This document shows positions 8,080 to 15,757 of a stretch of 33,734 nt of DNA, piece by piece. The stretch's first letter is position 1, and each line of letters opens with the position of its first letter. A program made the position numbers and the translations under genes. Location: assembly GCA_022842985.1 (NCBI GenBank), contig JALHON010000018.1, positions 1 to 33,734 of the forward strand, given 5' to 3'. A model generated the notes under the pieces. It ran no database searches and was not told the DNA's origin. It worked only from the letters and a program-made list of their open reading frames with translations. Source of the stretch: Acidobacteriota bacterium. Lineage in GTDB: Bacteria > Acidobacteriota > Vicinamibacteria > Vicinamibacterales > UBA2999.

Positions 8080-9148
8080 CGGGATCGGCCCGGAGGTCAC
8101 CCGTCAGGCAATGCGGGTGCTCCATGCCGTGGCCGCCGTTACCGGCCTCAAGGTAGACGTCACCGAACATCCCGTCGGCGCCGCCGCCATCCGCAGCACG
8201 GGCGTGCCGCTGCCCGAGAGCACCCTGGCGGCGTGTCTCGCGGCGGATGCCGTGTTCCTCGGCGCCGTCGGCGATCCGGCCTTCGATCAGAATCCCCTGC
8301 ACCTCAGACCCGAGGCCGGCCTGCTGCAGCTGCGCACGGCGCTCGGCGGCTTCGCGAACCTGCGTCCCGCCGTGGCCTTCGAGCCGGTGCTCGACGTCTC
8401 GCCGCTCAAGGCGGAGCGCGTGCGCGGGGCCGATGTGCTCGTCGTGCGCGAGCTGCTCGGCGGCCTGTACTTCGGCGAACCGCGCGGCCGCGATGCCGAC
8501 GGGCAGGGCGCCTTCAACACGCTGCGCTACAGCGTCTCGGAAGTCGAGCGCCTGGCGCACATCGCCTTCCAGCAGGCACGCCTGCGCCGCCACCTCGTCA
8601 CGTCGGTGGACAAGGCGAACGTGCTCGAGGTGTCGCGGCTCTGGCGCGAGACCGTCACGCGCGTCGGCCTCGACTACCCCGACGTCACGCTCAAGCACAT
8701 GTACGTGGACTCATTCGCGATGCGCCTTGCCACGGCGCCCACCGAGTTCGACGTGGTCGTCACCGACAACCTCTTCGGCGACATCCTGAGCGACGAAGCC
8801 GCCGTCATCTCGGGCTCGCTCGGCCTGCTGCCCTCGGCCACCATCGGTGGCAAGGTGGCGCTCTACGAACCCGTGCACGGCTCGGCGCCCGACATCGCCG
8901 GCAAGGACATCGCCAACCCGATCGGCGCCATCGGCTGCATCGCGCTGCTGCTCCGGCACACGAAGCACATGCCGCGCGAGGCCGACGCCATCGACGCCGC
9001 CACACGCGAAGTGCTCGCCCACGGCATGCGCCCGGCGGATCTGGCCCGCCCGGGTGAATCGGTCACGAGCACCTCGGAGATCGGCCACGCCATCGAACGC
9101 GCGGTCACCGACGCCCTCGAACGGCACTGGTCCTACCATGGCGTCTAG
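8048..9148 (+). CDS. leuB: 3-isopropylmalate dehydrogenase
   Basis: NAD-dependent oxidative decarboxylation of 3-isopropylmalate, the third leucine step, in the cytoplasm. The 366-residue length is typical. Family features are visible along the protein: N-terminal [10 protein letters not shown], the substrate-binding arginines around [11 protein letters not shown] and [26 protein letters not shown], the lysine in [10 protein letters not shown], the metal-binding aspartates in [15 protein letters not shown], and the NAD-binding [20 protein letters not shown]. The ATG lies 32 nt inside the end of leuA in another frame, which implies translational coupling. It overlaps the leuC start by 11 nt at its own end. 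Nothing looks damaged. Confidence 0.96.
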   Translation: MKLRLVTLAGDGIGPEVTRQAMRVLHAVAAVTGLKVDVTEHPVGAAAIRSTGVPLPESTLAACLAADAVFLGAVGDPAFDQNPLHLRPEAGLLQLRTALGGFANLRPAVAFEPVLDVSPLKAERVRGADVLVVRELLGGLYFGEPRGRDADGQGAFNTLRYSVSEVERLAHIAFQQARLRRHLVTSVDKANVLEVSRLWRETVTRVGLDYPDVTLKHMYVDSFAMRLATAPTEFDVVVTDNLFGDILSDEAAVISGSLGLLPSATIGGKVALYEPVHGSAPDIAGKDIANPIGAIGCIALLLRHTKHMPREADAIDAATREVLAHGMRPADLARPGESVTSTSEIGHAIERAVTDALERHWSYHGV

Positions 9149-10550
9149 TCCGCGTACGCTGCTCGACAAGCTCTGGGACGCGCACGTCGTCGACCATCTG
9201 GACGGCGGCCGCGACCTCCTCTACATCGACCTGCACCTCATCCACGAAGTCACGACGCCGCAGGCGTTCGAAGGGCTGCGCCTGGCCGGACGCCGCGTGC
9301 GCAGGCCGGATCGCACGGTGGCGACGCTCGATCACAACATCTCGACCGGGCCGCGGCACCTGCCGCTCGTGGATCAACTCGCCGCCGCCCAGCTCGACGC
9401 GCTGCGCAGGAACTGCGCCGAACACGGCATCGTGCTGCACGACCTCGATTCGCCGGCGCAGGGCATCGTGCACGTGATCGGCCCGGAGCAGGGCCTCACG
9501 CAGCCCGGCATGACCATCGTGTGCGGCGACAGCCACACGACCACGCACGGGGCGTTCGGCGCGCTGGCCTTCGGGATCGGCACCTCCGAAGTGGAGCACG
9601 TGCTGGCCACGCAGTGCCTGGCCCTCACGAAGCCGAAGGCCATGGAAGTGCGCGTCACCGGCACGCTCGCACCCGGGGTCACCGCGAAGGATCTGGCGCT
9701 CGCCGTCATCGGCGAGATCACGTGCGCCGGCGGCACCGGCTACACCATCGAGTTCACGGGCGACACCATCCGCGGGCTCTCGATGGAAGGCCGCATGACG
9801 CTCTGCAACATGAGCATCGAGGCCGGCGCGCGCTCGAGCCTCGTGGCCGTCGACGACACCACCATCGACTACCTGCGCGGCCGGAAACACGCGCCGCAGG
9901 GCGACGCGTGGACGGCGGCCGTGGCCCGCTGGCGCGGGCTCACGACAGACCCGGGCGCCACGTTCGACCGCGTCATCACGCTCGATGCCTCAGCGGTCGT
10001 GCCGCTCGTGACCTGGGGCACGCGTCCCGACATGGTCGTGCCGGTTACCGGCGCCGTGCCCGATCCGGCCGCGCTCGCCGGGTCGGCCCGCACGAGCTTC
10101 GAACAGGCCCTCGCCTACATGGGCCTGGCGCCCGGCACGAAGATCGACGGCATTCCGGTGGACCGCGTGTTCATCGGGTCGTGCACGAACGCCCGCCTCG
10201 AAGATCTGCGGGAGGCCGCGCGCGTGGCCAGGGGGCACCACGTGGCGCCGAACGTCCGCGCGATGGTCGTGCCCGGATCGCAGCCCGTCAAGAAGGCCGC
10301 CGAGGCCGAGGGCCTGCACGAGGTCCTGCGCGCCGCCGGCTTCGAGTGGCGCGAACCCGGCTGCTCGATGTGCCTCGGCATGAACGACGACGTGCTCGAT
10401 GCCGGTCAGCGCTGCGCCTCCACCAGCAACCGCAACTTCGAAGGGCGCCAGGGCCGGGGCGGACGCACGCACCTCGTGAGCCCGGCGATGGCGGCCGCGG
10501 CCGCCATCCGCGGCCACTTCACCGACATCCGCGACTGGACGTACCGGTAG
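9138..10550 (+). CDS. leuC: 3-isopropylmalate dehydratase large subunit
   Basis: The aconitase-family large subunit binds the [4Fe-4S] cluster and, with LeuD, isomerises 2- to 3-isopropylmalate. The product is 470 residues, the normal length for the bacterial LeuC type. The three cluster cysteines are in place: Cys349 (FIGSCTNAR) and Cys409 and Cys412 (GCSMCLGMN), at nearly the same numbers as in E. coli LeuC. Other landmarks are [39 protein letters not shown] in pieces along residues 125-160, and [19 protein letters not shown] near the end. The ATG at 9138 overlaps the end of leuB by 11 nt, and leuD follows 11 nt after the stop. Confidence 0.96.
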   Translation: MASSPRTLLDKLWDAHVVDHLDGGRDLLYIDLHLIHEVTTPQAFEGLRLAGRRVRRPDRTVATLDHNISTGPRHLPLVDQLAAAQLDALRRNCAEHGIVLHDLDSPAQGIVHVIGPEQGLTQPGMTIVCGDSHTTTHGAFGALAFGIGTSEVEHVLATQCLALTKPKAMEVRVTGTLAPGVTAKDLALAVIGEITCAGGTGYTIEFTGDTIRGLSMEGRMTLCNMSIEAGARSSLVAVDDTTIDYLRGRKHAPQGDAWTAAVARWRGLTTDPGATFDRVITLDASAVVPLVTWGTRPDMVVPVTGAVPDPAALAGSARTSFEQALAYMGLAPGTKIDGIPVDRVFIGSCTNARLEDLREAARVARGHHVAPNVRAMVVPGSQPVKKAAEAEGLHEVLRAAGFEWREPGCSMCLGMNDDVLDAGQRCASTSNRNFEGRQGRGGRTHLVSPAMAAAAAIRGHFTDIRDWTYR

Positions 10551-10561
10551 GCCCGGACCTG

Positions 10562-11143
10562 ATGCAGCCCTTTCACGCACACACCGGCATCGTGGCGCCG
10601 CTCGCCCGGCCCGACATCGACACCGACCAGATCATCCCGAAGCAGTTCCTGAAGCGGCTCGGCCGCACGGGCTACGCCGATGCGCTCTTCTACGACTGGC
10701 GCACGAACGGCGAGAACTTCGTGCTGAACGATCCCCGCTACGCCGGGGCGTCGGTCCTCGTCGGCGGACCGAACTTCGGCTGCGGCTCGTCGCGCGAACA
10801 CGCGGTGTGGGCGCTCAACGACTACGGCTTCCGCGTCGTGCTCGCGCCCTCTTTCGCCGACATCTTCGCAAGCAACGCCGTCGCCAACGGCTTCCTGGCC
10901 GCCCGTATCGATGCCGCCACGGTGACGGCGCTCGTGCGCGCCGCCGAGGCCGCGCCCGGATGCCAGGTGACGGTGGACCTGGAGGCGTGCCGCGTCACCG
11001 GTCCGGGCGGACTCGACGCGCCGATCATGGTGGACGAACGCGCGCGCCAGCGGCTGCTCGCCGGGCTCGACGACATCGGCCTCATCCTGCAGCACGAAGA
11101 CGCCATCCGCCGCTATGAAGCGGCGCACGACGCCGCCCGCTAA
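10562..11143 (+). CDS. leuD: 3-isopropylmalate dehydratase small subunit
   Basis: The swivel-domain partner of LeuC. The 193-residue protein shows DIDTDQIIPKQFLKR near the start, the NFGCGSSREHAVWAL active-site loop around residues 73-87, and SFADIFASNAVANGFL. It completes a minimal leuABCD set in one direction with gaps of at most 11 nt, so all four genes should lie on a single mRNA. Its stop codon (TAA, 11141-11143) overlaps the stop codon of the convergent uridine kinase gene, so there is no room for an ordinary terminator between them. Confidence 0.96.
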   Translation: MQPFHAHTGIVAPLARPDIDTDQIIPKQFLKRLGRTGYADALFYDWRTNGENFVLNDPRYAGASVLVGGPNFGCGSSREHAVWALNDYGFRVVLAPSFADIFASNAVANGFLAARIDAATVTALVRAAEAAPGCQVTVDLEACRVTGPGGLDAPIMVDERARQRLLAGLDDIGLILQHEDAIRRYEAAHDAAR

Positions 11144-11763
11144 CGGCCGGCGCCGGTCACGCTGCGAATCAGCGACAGCAGCAGATCGACCGCCACGGCG
11201 TTGTGGCCGCCGACCGGCACGATGATGTCGGCGTAGCGTTTGCTCGGCTCCACGAACTCGAGGTGCATCGGCTTCACCGTGCCGAGGTACTGCTCGATGA
11301 CCGAGTCCATCGTGCGGCCGCGTTCGGCCACATCGCGCTGCAGGCGGCGAATCACCCGCGTGTCGTCGTCGGTATCGACGAAGACCTTGATGTCCATGAG
11401 CGGGCGCAGCGACGGGTCGGCGAAGATGAGGATGCCTTCGACGATGAGCGCGCGGCGCGGGACGACGCGGTGTGTGACCGCCGTGCGCGCGTGGCGCGCG
11501 AAATCGTAGACCGGTGCTTCGACGGCCTCGCCGTTCCTGAGCGCGTGCACGTGGCGCACGAGCAGGTCGGTTTCGAGCGAATCGGGATGGTCGTAGTTGA
11601 GGGCGGCGCGTTCCTCGAGGCGCAGGTCGTTGCGGTCGCGGTAGTAGCGGTCGTGTTCGAGCACGCTGACCTGGTCGTCGCCCAGACTGTCGACGATGCG
11701 CCGCACGACCGTGGACTTGCCCGACCCGGATCCCCCGGCCACACCAATCACGATGGGAGTCAT
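11140..11763 (-). CDS. udk: Uridine kinase
   Basis: Phosphorylates uridine and cytidine to UMP and CMP in the pyrimidine salvage pathway. The 207-residue protein has a Walker A loop, GVAGGSGSGKST, at residues 7-18, the HDRYYRD motif, NYDHPDS, the PVYDF segment, VEGILIF (Walker B-like) and RRLQRDVAERGR, all standard for Udk (213 residues in E. coli). The start is the ATG at 11763. It lacks a Shine-Dalgarno site, but TATCGT (11776-11771, minus strand) lies 7 nt before it, which again suggests a leaderless transcript. The gene converges on leuD with a 4-nt stop-codon overlap. Confidence 0.93.
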   Translation of the reverse strand: MTPIVIGVAGGSGSGKSTVVRRIVDSLGDDQVSVLEHDRYYRDRNDLRLEERAALNYDHPDSLETDLLVRHVHALRNGEAVEAPVYDFARHARTAVTHRVVPRRALIVEGILIFADPSLRPLMDIKVFVDTDDDTRVIRRLQRDVAERGRTMDSVIEQYLGTVKPMHLEFVEPSKRYADIIVPVGGHNAVAVDLLLSLIRSVTGAGR

Positions 11764-11832
11764 CGCCCGGACGATAACACGGCCGCCGGGCGGGTCCGGG
11801 CCATGGCACATGCCTTGCGATGTCAGGCTGGC

Positions 11833-12093
11833 ATGGGACGACGACTCGGCACTGTGGACCTCTCGCACGAACAGCTGCTGGAGGCGGTGAGCCTGCTCAA
11901 TCGGATCGAACGCGCCACGGCCGACATCGCGCGCGACAAGCCGGAACTCGATGAATTCGTGGGCGATGTCCGCCTGTGGCTGCGCGAAGTGCGCACCATC
12001 TTCCGCACGCCGCACACCGAGTCGCACGCCATGCTGCTGCGCCGGCTGCTGGACGAGGTCGACGCGATCGACCGCCGGCTCGCGGTCCACTGA
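11833..12093 (+). CDS. Small helical protein of unknown function
   Basis: An 86-residue reading frame starting MGRRLGTVDLSHEQLLEAV. It is almost entirely charged and leucine-rich helix (LLNRIERATADIARD, LRRLLDEVDAIDRRL), with no signal peptide, membrane segment or cysteines, so it is probably a soluble helical hairpin or coiled coil. The third codon positions are strongly G/C and no competing frame is convincing, which supports a real gene. It lies divergent from udk (69 nt between starts) and upstream of the beta-propeller gene. I do not recognise the family. A GTG two codons after Thr7 is an alternative start. Confidence 0.55.
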   Translation: MGRRLGTVDLSHEQLLEAVSLLNRIERATADIARDKPELDEFVGDVRLWLREVRTIFRTPHTESHAMLLRRLLDEVDAIDRRLAVH

Positions 12094-12094
12094 T

Positions 12095-12129
12095 GTGCTG
12101 ATTCAGCACGGTGCCCGAGACACCGTGCT
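12095..12129 (+). promoter_or_regulatory. Two overlapping, mutually exclusive hairpins
   Basis: GTGCTGA-T-TCAGCAC (12095-12109) is a perfect dyad. AGCACGGTG (12105-12113) also pairs perfectly with CACCGTGCT (12121-12129), a 9-bp stem with a 7-nt loop followed by CCGTTTC. The two share AGCAC, so only one can form at a time. It could be a terminator for the small gene with a competing fold. Confidence 0.4.
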
Positions 12130-12162
12130 CCGTTTCTGAACACTGGGCCCTCGCCTGTACGG

Positions 12163-12168
12163 TATACA
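12163..12168 (+). promoter_or_regulatory. -10 box of the TolB-like gene
   Basis: TATACA ends 5 nt before the ATG at 12174. No Shine-Dalgarno site fits in between, so transcription would start at or next to the start codon. Confidence 0.4.
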
Positions 12169-12173
12169 CAGGG

Positions 12174-13160
12174 ATGGCCTCCGCGAGCCGCGCCCGGCGC
12201 CTCGCCGCACTCATCGCGGTGCTGCTCGCCGGTGTGCCCGGACTGCCGCACGCGCAGACGCCCCGCCTGCCCGCACCCGCGACGCCCTTCCCGCCCGGCC
12301 TTTCGGGCATGCTCGTCTTCGAGTCGGACATCGCCGGCCGGCCCGGCCTCTATACACTCGACCTCGTGCGCGGGGCCGTGACACGCCTGACCGGCGACGG
12401 CACCGCCACGGAACAGACGCCGCGCTGGTCGCCCGATGGCCGCCAGGTCGTGTTCGCCTCGAACCGGGCGCATTACGGTGGCGCCACGCGAGAGAGCGGC
12501 ACGCCGGACCTCGACATCTGGATCGTGAACGCCGACGGCACGAACGCGCGCCGCCTCACGACCGATCCCGCGCAGGACTCCGACCCGGCGTGGACGCCCG
12601 ATGGCACCGGCGTGGTGTTCTCGTCCGACCGCGACAGCCGCGGCGATCTCTATCTGCTCACGCTCGCGACCGGCGCCACCGTGCGCCTCACGCGCCACTT
12701 CGTGGGCCGCGCGATCATGCCGAGTGTCTCGCCGGCACCGTCACGCACCGCCTTCGCCGCGCAGACACTGCGCGTCGGCGCCTTCTGGGATTTCCAGGTG
12801 CACGTGCGTGACGCACGCGGCGCCATCGTGCCCGTGCCCGCCACCGCCGGCGCGTGCTGGCCGCGCTGGTCGCCCGATGGCCGCCGCCTCGCGCATGTGC
12901 GCCTCGGCGCGAACGAACGCTCCACGCTCGAAGTGCGCGACGGCGCGACGCTGCAGTCGTCGAAGGTGCTGACGGTGCCCGGACTCTGGAGCTACTACCC
13001 CGCCTGGTCGCCCGACATGTCGCGGCTCGTGTTCTCGGTGAGCCCGGAACACCACGAGGGCGAGAACTGGGACCTCGCCGTGATCGACGTCGCCACCGGT
13101 CAGTGGACGCGCCTCACGCAGGGCGCCGGCAACGACCGGCTGCCCGACTGGAAGAAGTAG
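12174..13160 (+). CDS. Secreted TolB-like beta-propeller (PD40) protein
   Basis: The 328-residue product has a signal peptide (MASASRARRLAALIAVLLAG, ending PHAQ near residue 28). WD40-like PD40 repeats follow: TPRWSPDGRQVVFASNRA, DPAWTPDGTGVVFSSDRD, WPRWSPDGRRLAHV and YPAWSPDMSRLVFSVS, each a strand of a TolB-type propeller. TolB proper is longer, has an N-terminal domain, and is encoded beside pal and tolQRA genes; none of these is here, so this is a stand-alone periplasmic propeller that may bind a peptide or envelope protein. The start is the ATG at 12174, because the earlier in-frame GTG at 12111 would bury the signal peptide. The gene ends 20 nt before a mixed region of hairpins and repeats. 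Confidence 0.82.
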   Translation: MASASRARRLAALIAVLLAGVPGLPHAQTPRLPAPATPFPPGLSGMLVFESDIAGRPGLYTLDLVRGAVTRLTGDGTATEQTPRWSPDGRQVVFASNRAHYGGATRESGTPDLDIWIVNADGTNARRLTTDPAQDSDPAWTPDGTGVVFSSDRDSRGDLYLLTLATGATVRLTRHFVGRAIMPSVSPAPSRTAFAAQTLRVGAFWDFQVHVRDARGAIVPVPATAGACWPRWSPDGRRLAHVRLGANERSTLEVRDGATLQSSKVLTVPGLWSYYPAWSPDMSRLVFSVSPEHHEGENWDLAVIDVATGQWTRLTQGAGNDRLPDWKK

Positions 13161-13167
13161 CGCAAGA

Positions 13168-13181
13168 GCGCCCTCGGGCGC
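13168..13181 (+). terminator. GC hairpin after the beta-propeller gene
   Basis: GCGCC-CTCG-GGCGC extended by one C-G pair is a compact stem with a four-base loop, 8 nt after the stop codon. There is no T-tract; it is a candidate transcript end only. Confidence 0.3.
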
Positions 13182-13198
13182 CGCTGCGGTGGTCCAAG

Positions 13199-13290
13199 CG
13201 AAGGCTGAGCCCGAAGCGCGAAGCCAAGCAGTGTGTGGGGGAAGAAAGGACTCGTGCCCGAAGGCCGAGCCCGGAGGGCGACGGCCGAGT
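13199..13290. repeat. Two copies of a palindromic GA-GC-GRA-GC-GA module, 60 bp apart
   Basis: Copy 1 begins at 13199 and copy 2 at 13259. Over their first 27 positions 22 are identical. Each folds as an outer stem (GGCT with AGCC; GGCC with GGCC), flanking GA dinucleotides on both sides, and an inner GC-rich stem around a GAA or GGA turn. The same plan recurs inside rimO at 30510-30564. The outer stems differ between copies yet still pair, which suggests that structure rather than sequence is kept. Confidence 0.5.
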
Positions 13291-13309
13291 GCCTGAGGCT
13301 GGCTTCCGC
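13240..13309 (-). pseudogene. Degenerate tRNA-Leu relic
   Basis: Three blocks of the neighbouring tRNA-Leu recur in the same order and strand. GCGGAAG (the 5' acceptor strand) is at 13309-13303, AGCCTCAGG (anticodon arm with CAG) at 13300-13292, and a 15-nt exact match to the T-arm 3' half plus the 3' acceptor strand (CGAGTCCTTTCTTCC) at 13254-13240. The D-arm is missing, and the variable arm is replaced by the palindromic module. The 3' end reads CCCACA instead of GCACCA. It cannot be a working tRNA. Confidence 0.6.
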
Positions 13310-13337
13310 GCCGCGAAGGAGGCGAAAGCCGACTGAG

Positions 13338-13424
13338 TGGTGCGGAAGAAAGGACTCGAACCTTCACCCGGTTGCCCGGACTAGCTCCTGAGGCTAGCGC
13401 GTCTGCCAATTCCGCCACTTCCGC
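13338..13424 (-). tRNA. tRNA-Leu (anticodon CAG)
   Basis: On the minus strand the 87-nt gene begins GCGGAAGTGGCGG. The acceptor stem is GCGGAAG/CTTCCGC, and the D-arm contains AATTGGCAGA. The anticodon stem CTAGC/GCTAG encloses the loop CTCAGGA, placing CAG at positions 34-36, which reads CUG codons. A long variable arm (class II) holds CCGGGCAACCGG, the T-loop is TTCGAGT, and CCA is encoded (13340-13338). All canonical arms pair. CUG is a heavily used leucine codon in this GC-rich window. Confidence 0.95.
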
Positions 13425-13518
13425 ACAAGAAGAAGGTCGTTTCGACCGGCAGGAACTTCGCATTGTATCCAATCGCCGCCCATGCGGCAAGCCTGCTCGT
13501 CGGCCGCCCGCGTGCCCG

Positions 13519-13524
13519 TACAAT
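13519..13524 (+). promoter_or_regulatory. -10 box of the PLP enzyme gene
   Basis: TACAAT is followed by 7 nt and then the GTG at 13532. It overlaps the ATG at 13523, so if it is a real promoter that ATG cannot be in the transcript. No -35 box is recognisable. Confidence 0.4.
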
Positions 13525-13531
13525 GCCGGCC

Positions 13532-14569
13532 GTGCCGTCCCTCGAACAGCTCACGACGTTTCTCGCCGGCGTCCCCCGCATTCCGCTCGGCACCTTTCCG
13601 ACGCCGCTTGTCCCGCTCGAACGTCTGAGTGCCCGCCTGGGCGTGGACCTGTGGATGAAACGCGACGACTGCTCCGGCGTCGCCCTCGGCGGCAACAAGA
13701 CGCGCAAGCTCGAATACGTGCTGGCGGACGCCCGCGCGAGGGGCTTCACGTCGGTCGTTACACCCGGCCCGCTCACGTCGAACCACACGATGATGACGGC
13801 CACGGCGTGCCGGCGCGTCGGGCTCGACATCCACTGCATCGTGGCCGGCGAGCGGCCAACCGCGTCGCACGAGTGGCACGGCAATCTGCTGCTGCTCGAC
13901 TACCTCGGCGCGCACCTGCACTTCAGCCCGATGAACTTCGCCGACCCCACGCCCGAGGACGGCGCGCGGCTCGACGCCTTCTGCCGGGAGGTCACGGCGA
14001 CGACCGGCGGCTACTTCGTGCCGGGCGGTGGCACCATGCCCGAAGCCGAACCCGGCTACATGCAGTGCATCGCCGAAATCGCCGCGCAGCGCGGCGGTGT
14101 CTTCGACTTCGATCACGTGGTGGTCGCCTACGGCACCGGCTCCACCACCACCGGCATCCTGCTGGGCCTCGCGCTCGGCGGCTTCGGCGCCCGCGTGCAC
14201 CCGATCGCGATCGAAACGCGGTACGCGGTCGAAGAAGCCTTTCGGATGAAGTCGCCGGCCACGCTCTTCCTCGAGTCGGCCGCCCATTTCGGCCTGCCGC
14301 TCACGGCCGCCGACGTGCCGCCGCACGAGGTCGTCTACGGATTCGCCGAGGAAGGCTACGGCATCGCCAATCGCGGCAGCGACGAGGCGATGCGGCTCAT
14401 GGCCGAGGTCGAGGGCTACTTCCTCGATACGGTCTACACGGCCAAGGGTTTCTCGGGCCTGCGCGGGCTCATCGCGCGCGGCGACATCGCGCCCGGCAGC
14501 CGCGTGCTCTTCGTGCACACGGGCGGCCTGTCGATGACGCCGGCCGCCGAGAAGCGCTTCAACGGCTGA
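13532..14569 (+). CDS. D-cysteine desulfhydrase / ACC deaminase family PLP enzyme
   Basis: A PLP-dependent fold-type II enzyme of about 345 residues. The Schiff-base lysine is in GGNKTRKLEY (Lys56 from the GTG start). The family stretches SNHTMMTATACRR and YFVPGGG follow, and VVAYGTGSTTTGILLGL is the glycine-rich phosphate loop. The C-terminus ends VLFVHTGGL, as in D-cysteine desulfhydrase and 1-aminocyclopropane-1-carboxylate deaminase. Members release pyruvate, ammonia and sulfide from D-cysteine, or 2-oxobutyrate and ammonia from ACC; substrate choice cannot be settled by eye. The ATG at 13523 would add MPA, but it lies within the TACAAT hexamer, so I prefer the GTG. The gene converges on the DmpA gene with an 8-nt gap. 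Confidence 0.82.
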   Translation: MPSLEQLTTFLAGVPRIPLGTFPTPLVPLERLSARLGVDLWMKRDDCSGVALGGNKTRKLEYVLADARARGFTSVVTPGPLTSNHTMMTATACRRVGLDIHCIVAGERPTASHEWHGNLLLLDYLGAHLHFSPMNFADPTPEDGARLDAFCREVTATTGGYFVPGGGTMPEAEPGYMQCIAEIAAQRGGVFDFDHVVVAYGTGSTTTGILLGLALGGFGARVHPIAIETRYAVEEAFRMKSPATLFLESAAHFGLPLTAADVPPHEVVYGFAEEGYGIANRGSDEAMRLMAEVEGYFLDTVYTAKGFSGLRGLIARGDIAPGSRVLFVHTGGLSMTPAAEKRFNG

Positions 14570-14577
14570 CGCCGCGC

Positions 14578-15726
14578 CTAGCGGCCGCCGAGGTTGTACT
14601 TCTGCAGGATCGCGCGGACGCGGTCCACGGGCAGCGCGTCCACCGTCGTGCCGCGGCTCGTCGTGGTCGTCGCCCGCAGCAGCGAGTTGTACACAGCCTC
14701 CTCGGTGGCTTCGAGCGCCGCCTGGAAGAGCGGCGAGACGCCGTCGGTCGGCAGCACCGTGCGCGTGGCCGGGGCGTCGGCGCCGAACGTCGTGCGCAGC
14801 GACGGATGCGTCGAGAACGCGATGGCGAAATCGCCGCTGCCGTTGCTGAACGAACTGCCCGTGCGCGCCAGGCCGAAGACAGCGCGCGCGGCGAGGCGCT
14901 TCAGATCGCGCGCGTCGAGTGGCGCGTCGGTGGCCACGACGATCATGCACGAGCCGTCGCCGGCGTCGTTGCCACGCGGGTTCGGCGCATAGGCGTAGCG
15001 GCCGAGCTCGCGCCCCACCGGCGCGCCGCCCATCGTGAGCACGCCGCCATAGTTGCTCTGCACGAGCACACCCACCGTGTAGCCGCCGAGCGCCGCGGTG
15101 AGCCGGCGCGACGAGGTGCCGATGCCGCCCTTCCAGCCGAAGGCCTGCGTGCCCGTGCCGGCGCCCACGCTGCCTTCGGCCACCGCGCCCCCGCGGGCCG
15201 CGCCGATGGCCTCGACCACGTGGTCGGGCCGTACGGCCAGCGCGCGGATGTCGTTCAGCCCGCTGTCGTTCGTCTCGCCCACGAGCGCGTTGACCGAGCG
15301 CACGTTGCCGTTGCCGGTCTGCGCGATCGTCCAGCGCACCACCCCTTCCACGGCCGCGCCCACGCTGAGGGTGTTCGTGAGCACGATCGGCGATTCGATG
15401 GTGCCGAGTTCGTCCACCTGGGTCGAGCCGGCCAGCTTGCCGAAGGCGTTGCCGACGAAGACGGCGCCGGGCACCTTGTCCTGGAAGAGGTTGCCGCCGT
15501 GCGGCACGATGGCCGTGACGCCGGTGCGAATCGTGTCGCCCGTCGCGAGCGTCACGTGCCCCACGCGCACGCCGTCCACGTCGGTGATGGCGTTGAGCGG
15601 CCCGGGCGTGAAGACGCCGGGGGCGAGTCCGAGATCCCGGGCCCGCGGACGCCCCTCCGGCGCCTGCGCCAGCACGCTCACGCCGCACGCCACGAGTCCG
15701 CACACCATCAGTCGCATTGCCGTCAT
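14578..15726 (-). CDS. DmpA-type (S58 family) aminopeptidase, exported
   Basis: The 382-residue product belongs to the DmpA/ornithine acetyltransferase-like Ntn-hydrolases. These cut themselves before a Ser or Thr that then becomes the N-terminal nucleophile of the beta chain. The cleavage site is visible as GDGS-CMIVVATDAPL, with Ser259 as the predicted nucleophile. The alpha part has LNAITDVDGVRVGHVTL and the oxyanion-region asparagines (FVGNAFGK, LTNTLSVG). The N-terminus MTAMRLMVCGLVACGVSVLAQ looks like a signal peptide, and LVAC could even be a lipobox, so the enzyme is probably periplasmic. GGAGGA 5 nt before the ATG at 15726 fixes the start. Family members release N-terminal D- or L-residues, or act on beta-peptides; which applies here is unknown. 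Confidence 0.85.
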   Translation of the reverse strand: MTAMRLMVCGLVACGVSVLAQAPEGRPRARDLGLAPGVFTPGPLNAITDVDGVRVGHVTLATGDTIRTGVTAIVPHGGNLFQDKVPGAVFVGNAFGKLAGSTQVDELGTIESPIVLTNTLSVGAAVEGVVRWTIAQTGNGNVRSVNALVGETNDSGLNDIRALAVRPDHVVEAIGAARGGAVAEGSVGAGTGTQAFGWKGGIGTSSRRLTAALGGYTVGVLVQSNYGGVLTMGGAPVGRELGRYAYAPNPRGNDAGDGSCMIVVATDAPLDARDLKRLAARAVFGLARTGSSFSNGSGDFAIAFSTHPSLRTTFGADAPATRTVLPTDGVSPLFQAALEATEEAVYNSLLRATTTTSRGTTVDALPVDRVRAILQKYNLGGR

Positions 15727-15742
15727 GCTCGTCCTCCGCCGT

Positions 15743-15757
15743 CCGCATTCTATGCGG
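15743..15757 (-). promoter_or_regulatory. DmpA-gene -10 box inside a perfect palindrome
   Basis: CCGCAT-TCT-ATGCGG is a perfect dyad. On the minus strand TAGAAT (15752-15747) lies inside it, about 14 nt upstream of the Shine-Dalgarno-bearing leader of the DmpA gene. A repressor at this dyad would block the promoter. No candidate regulator is encoded next to it. Confidence 0.4.

Noticed and set aside
13240-13358. Direct repeat of the tRNA 3' end as att sites of an integrated element
   Set aside because: The two copies are only 104 bp apart with no integrase or cargo. The downstream copy also carries other tRNA blocks in order, so a tRNA relic explains it better.
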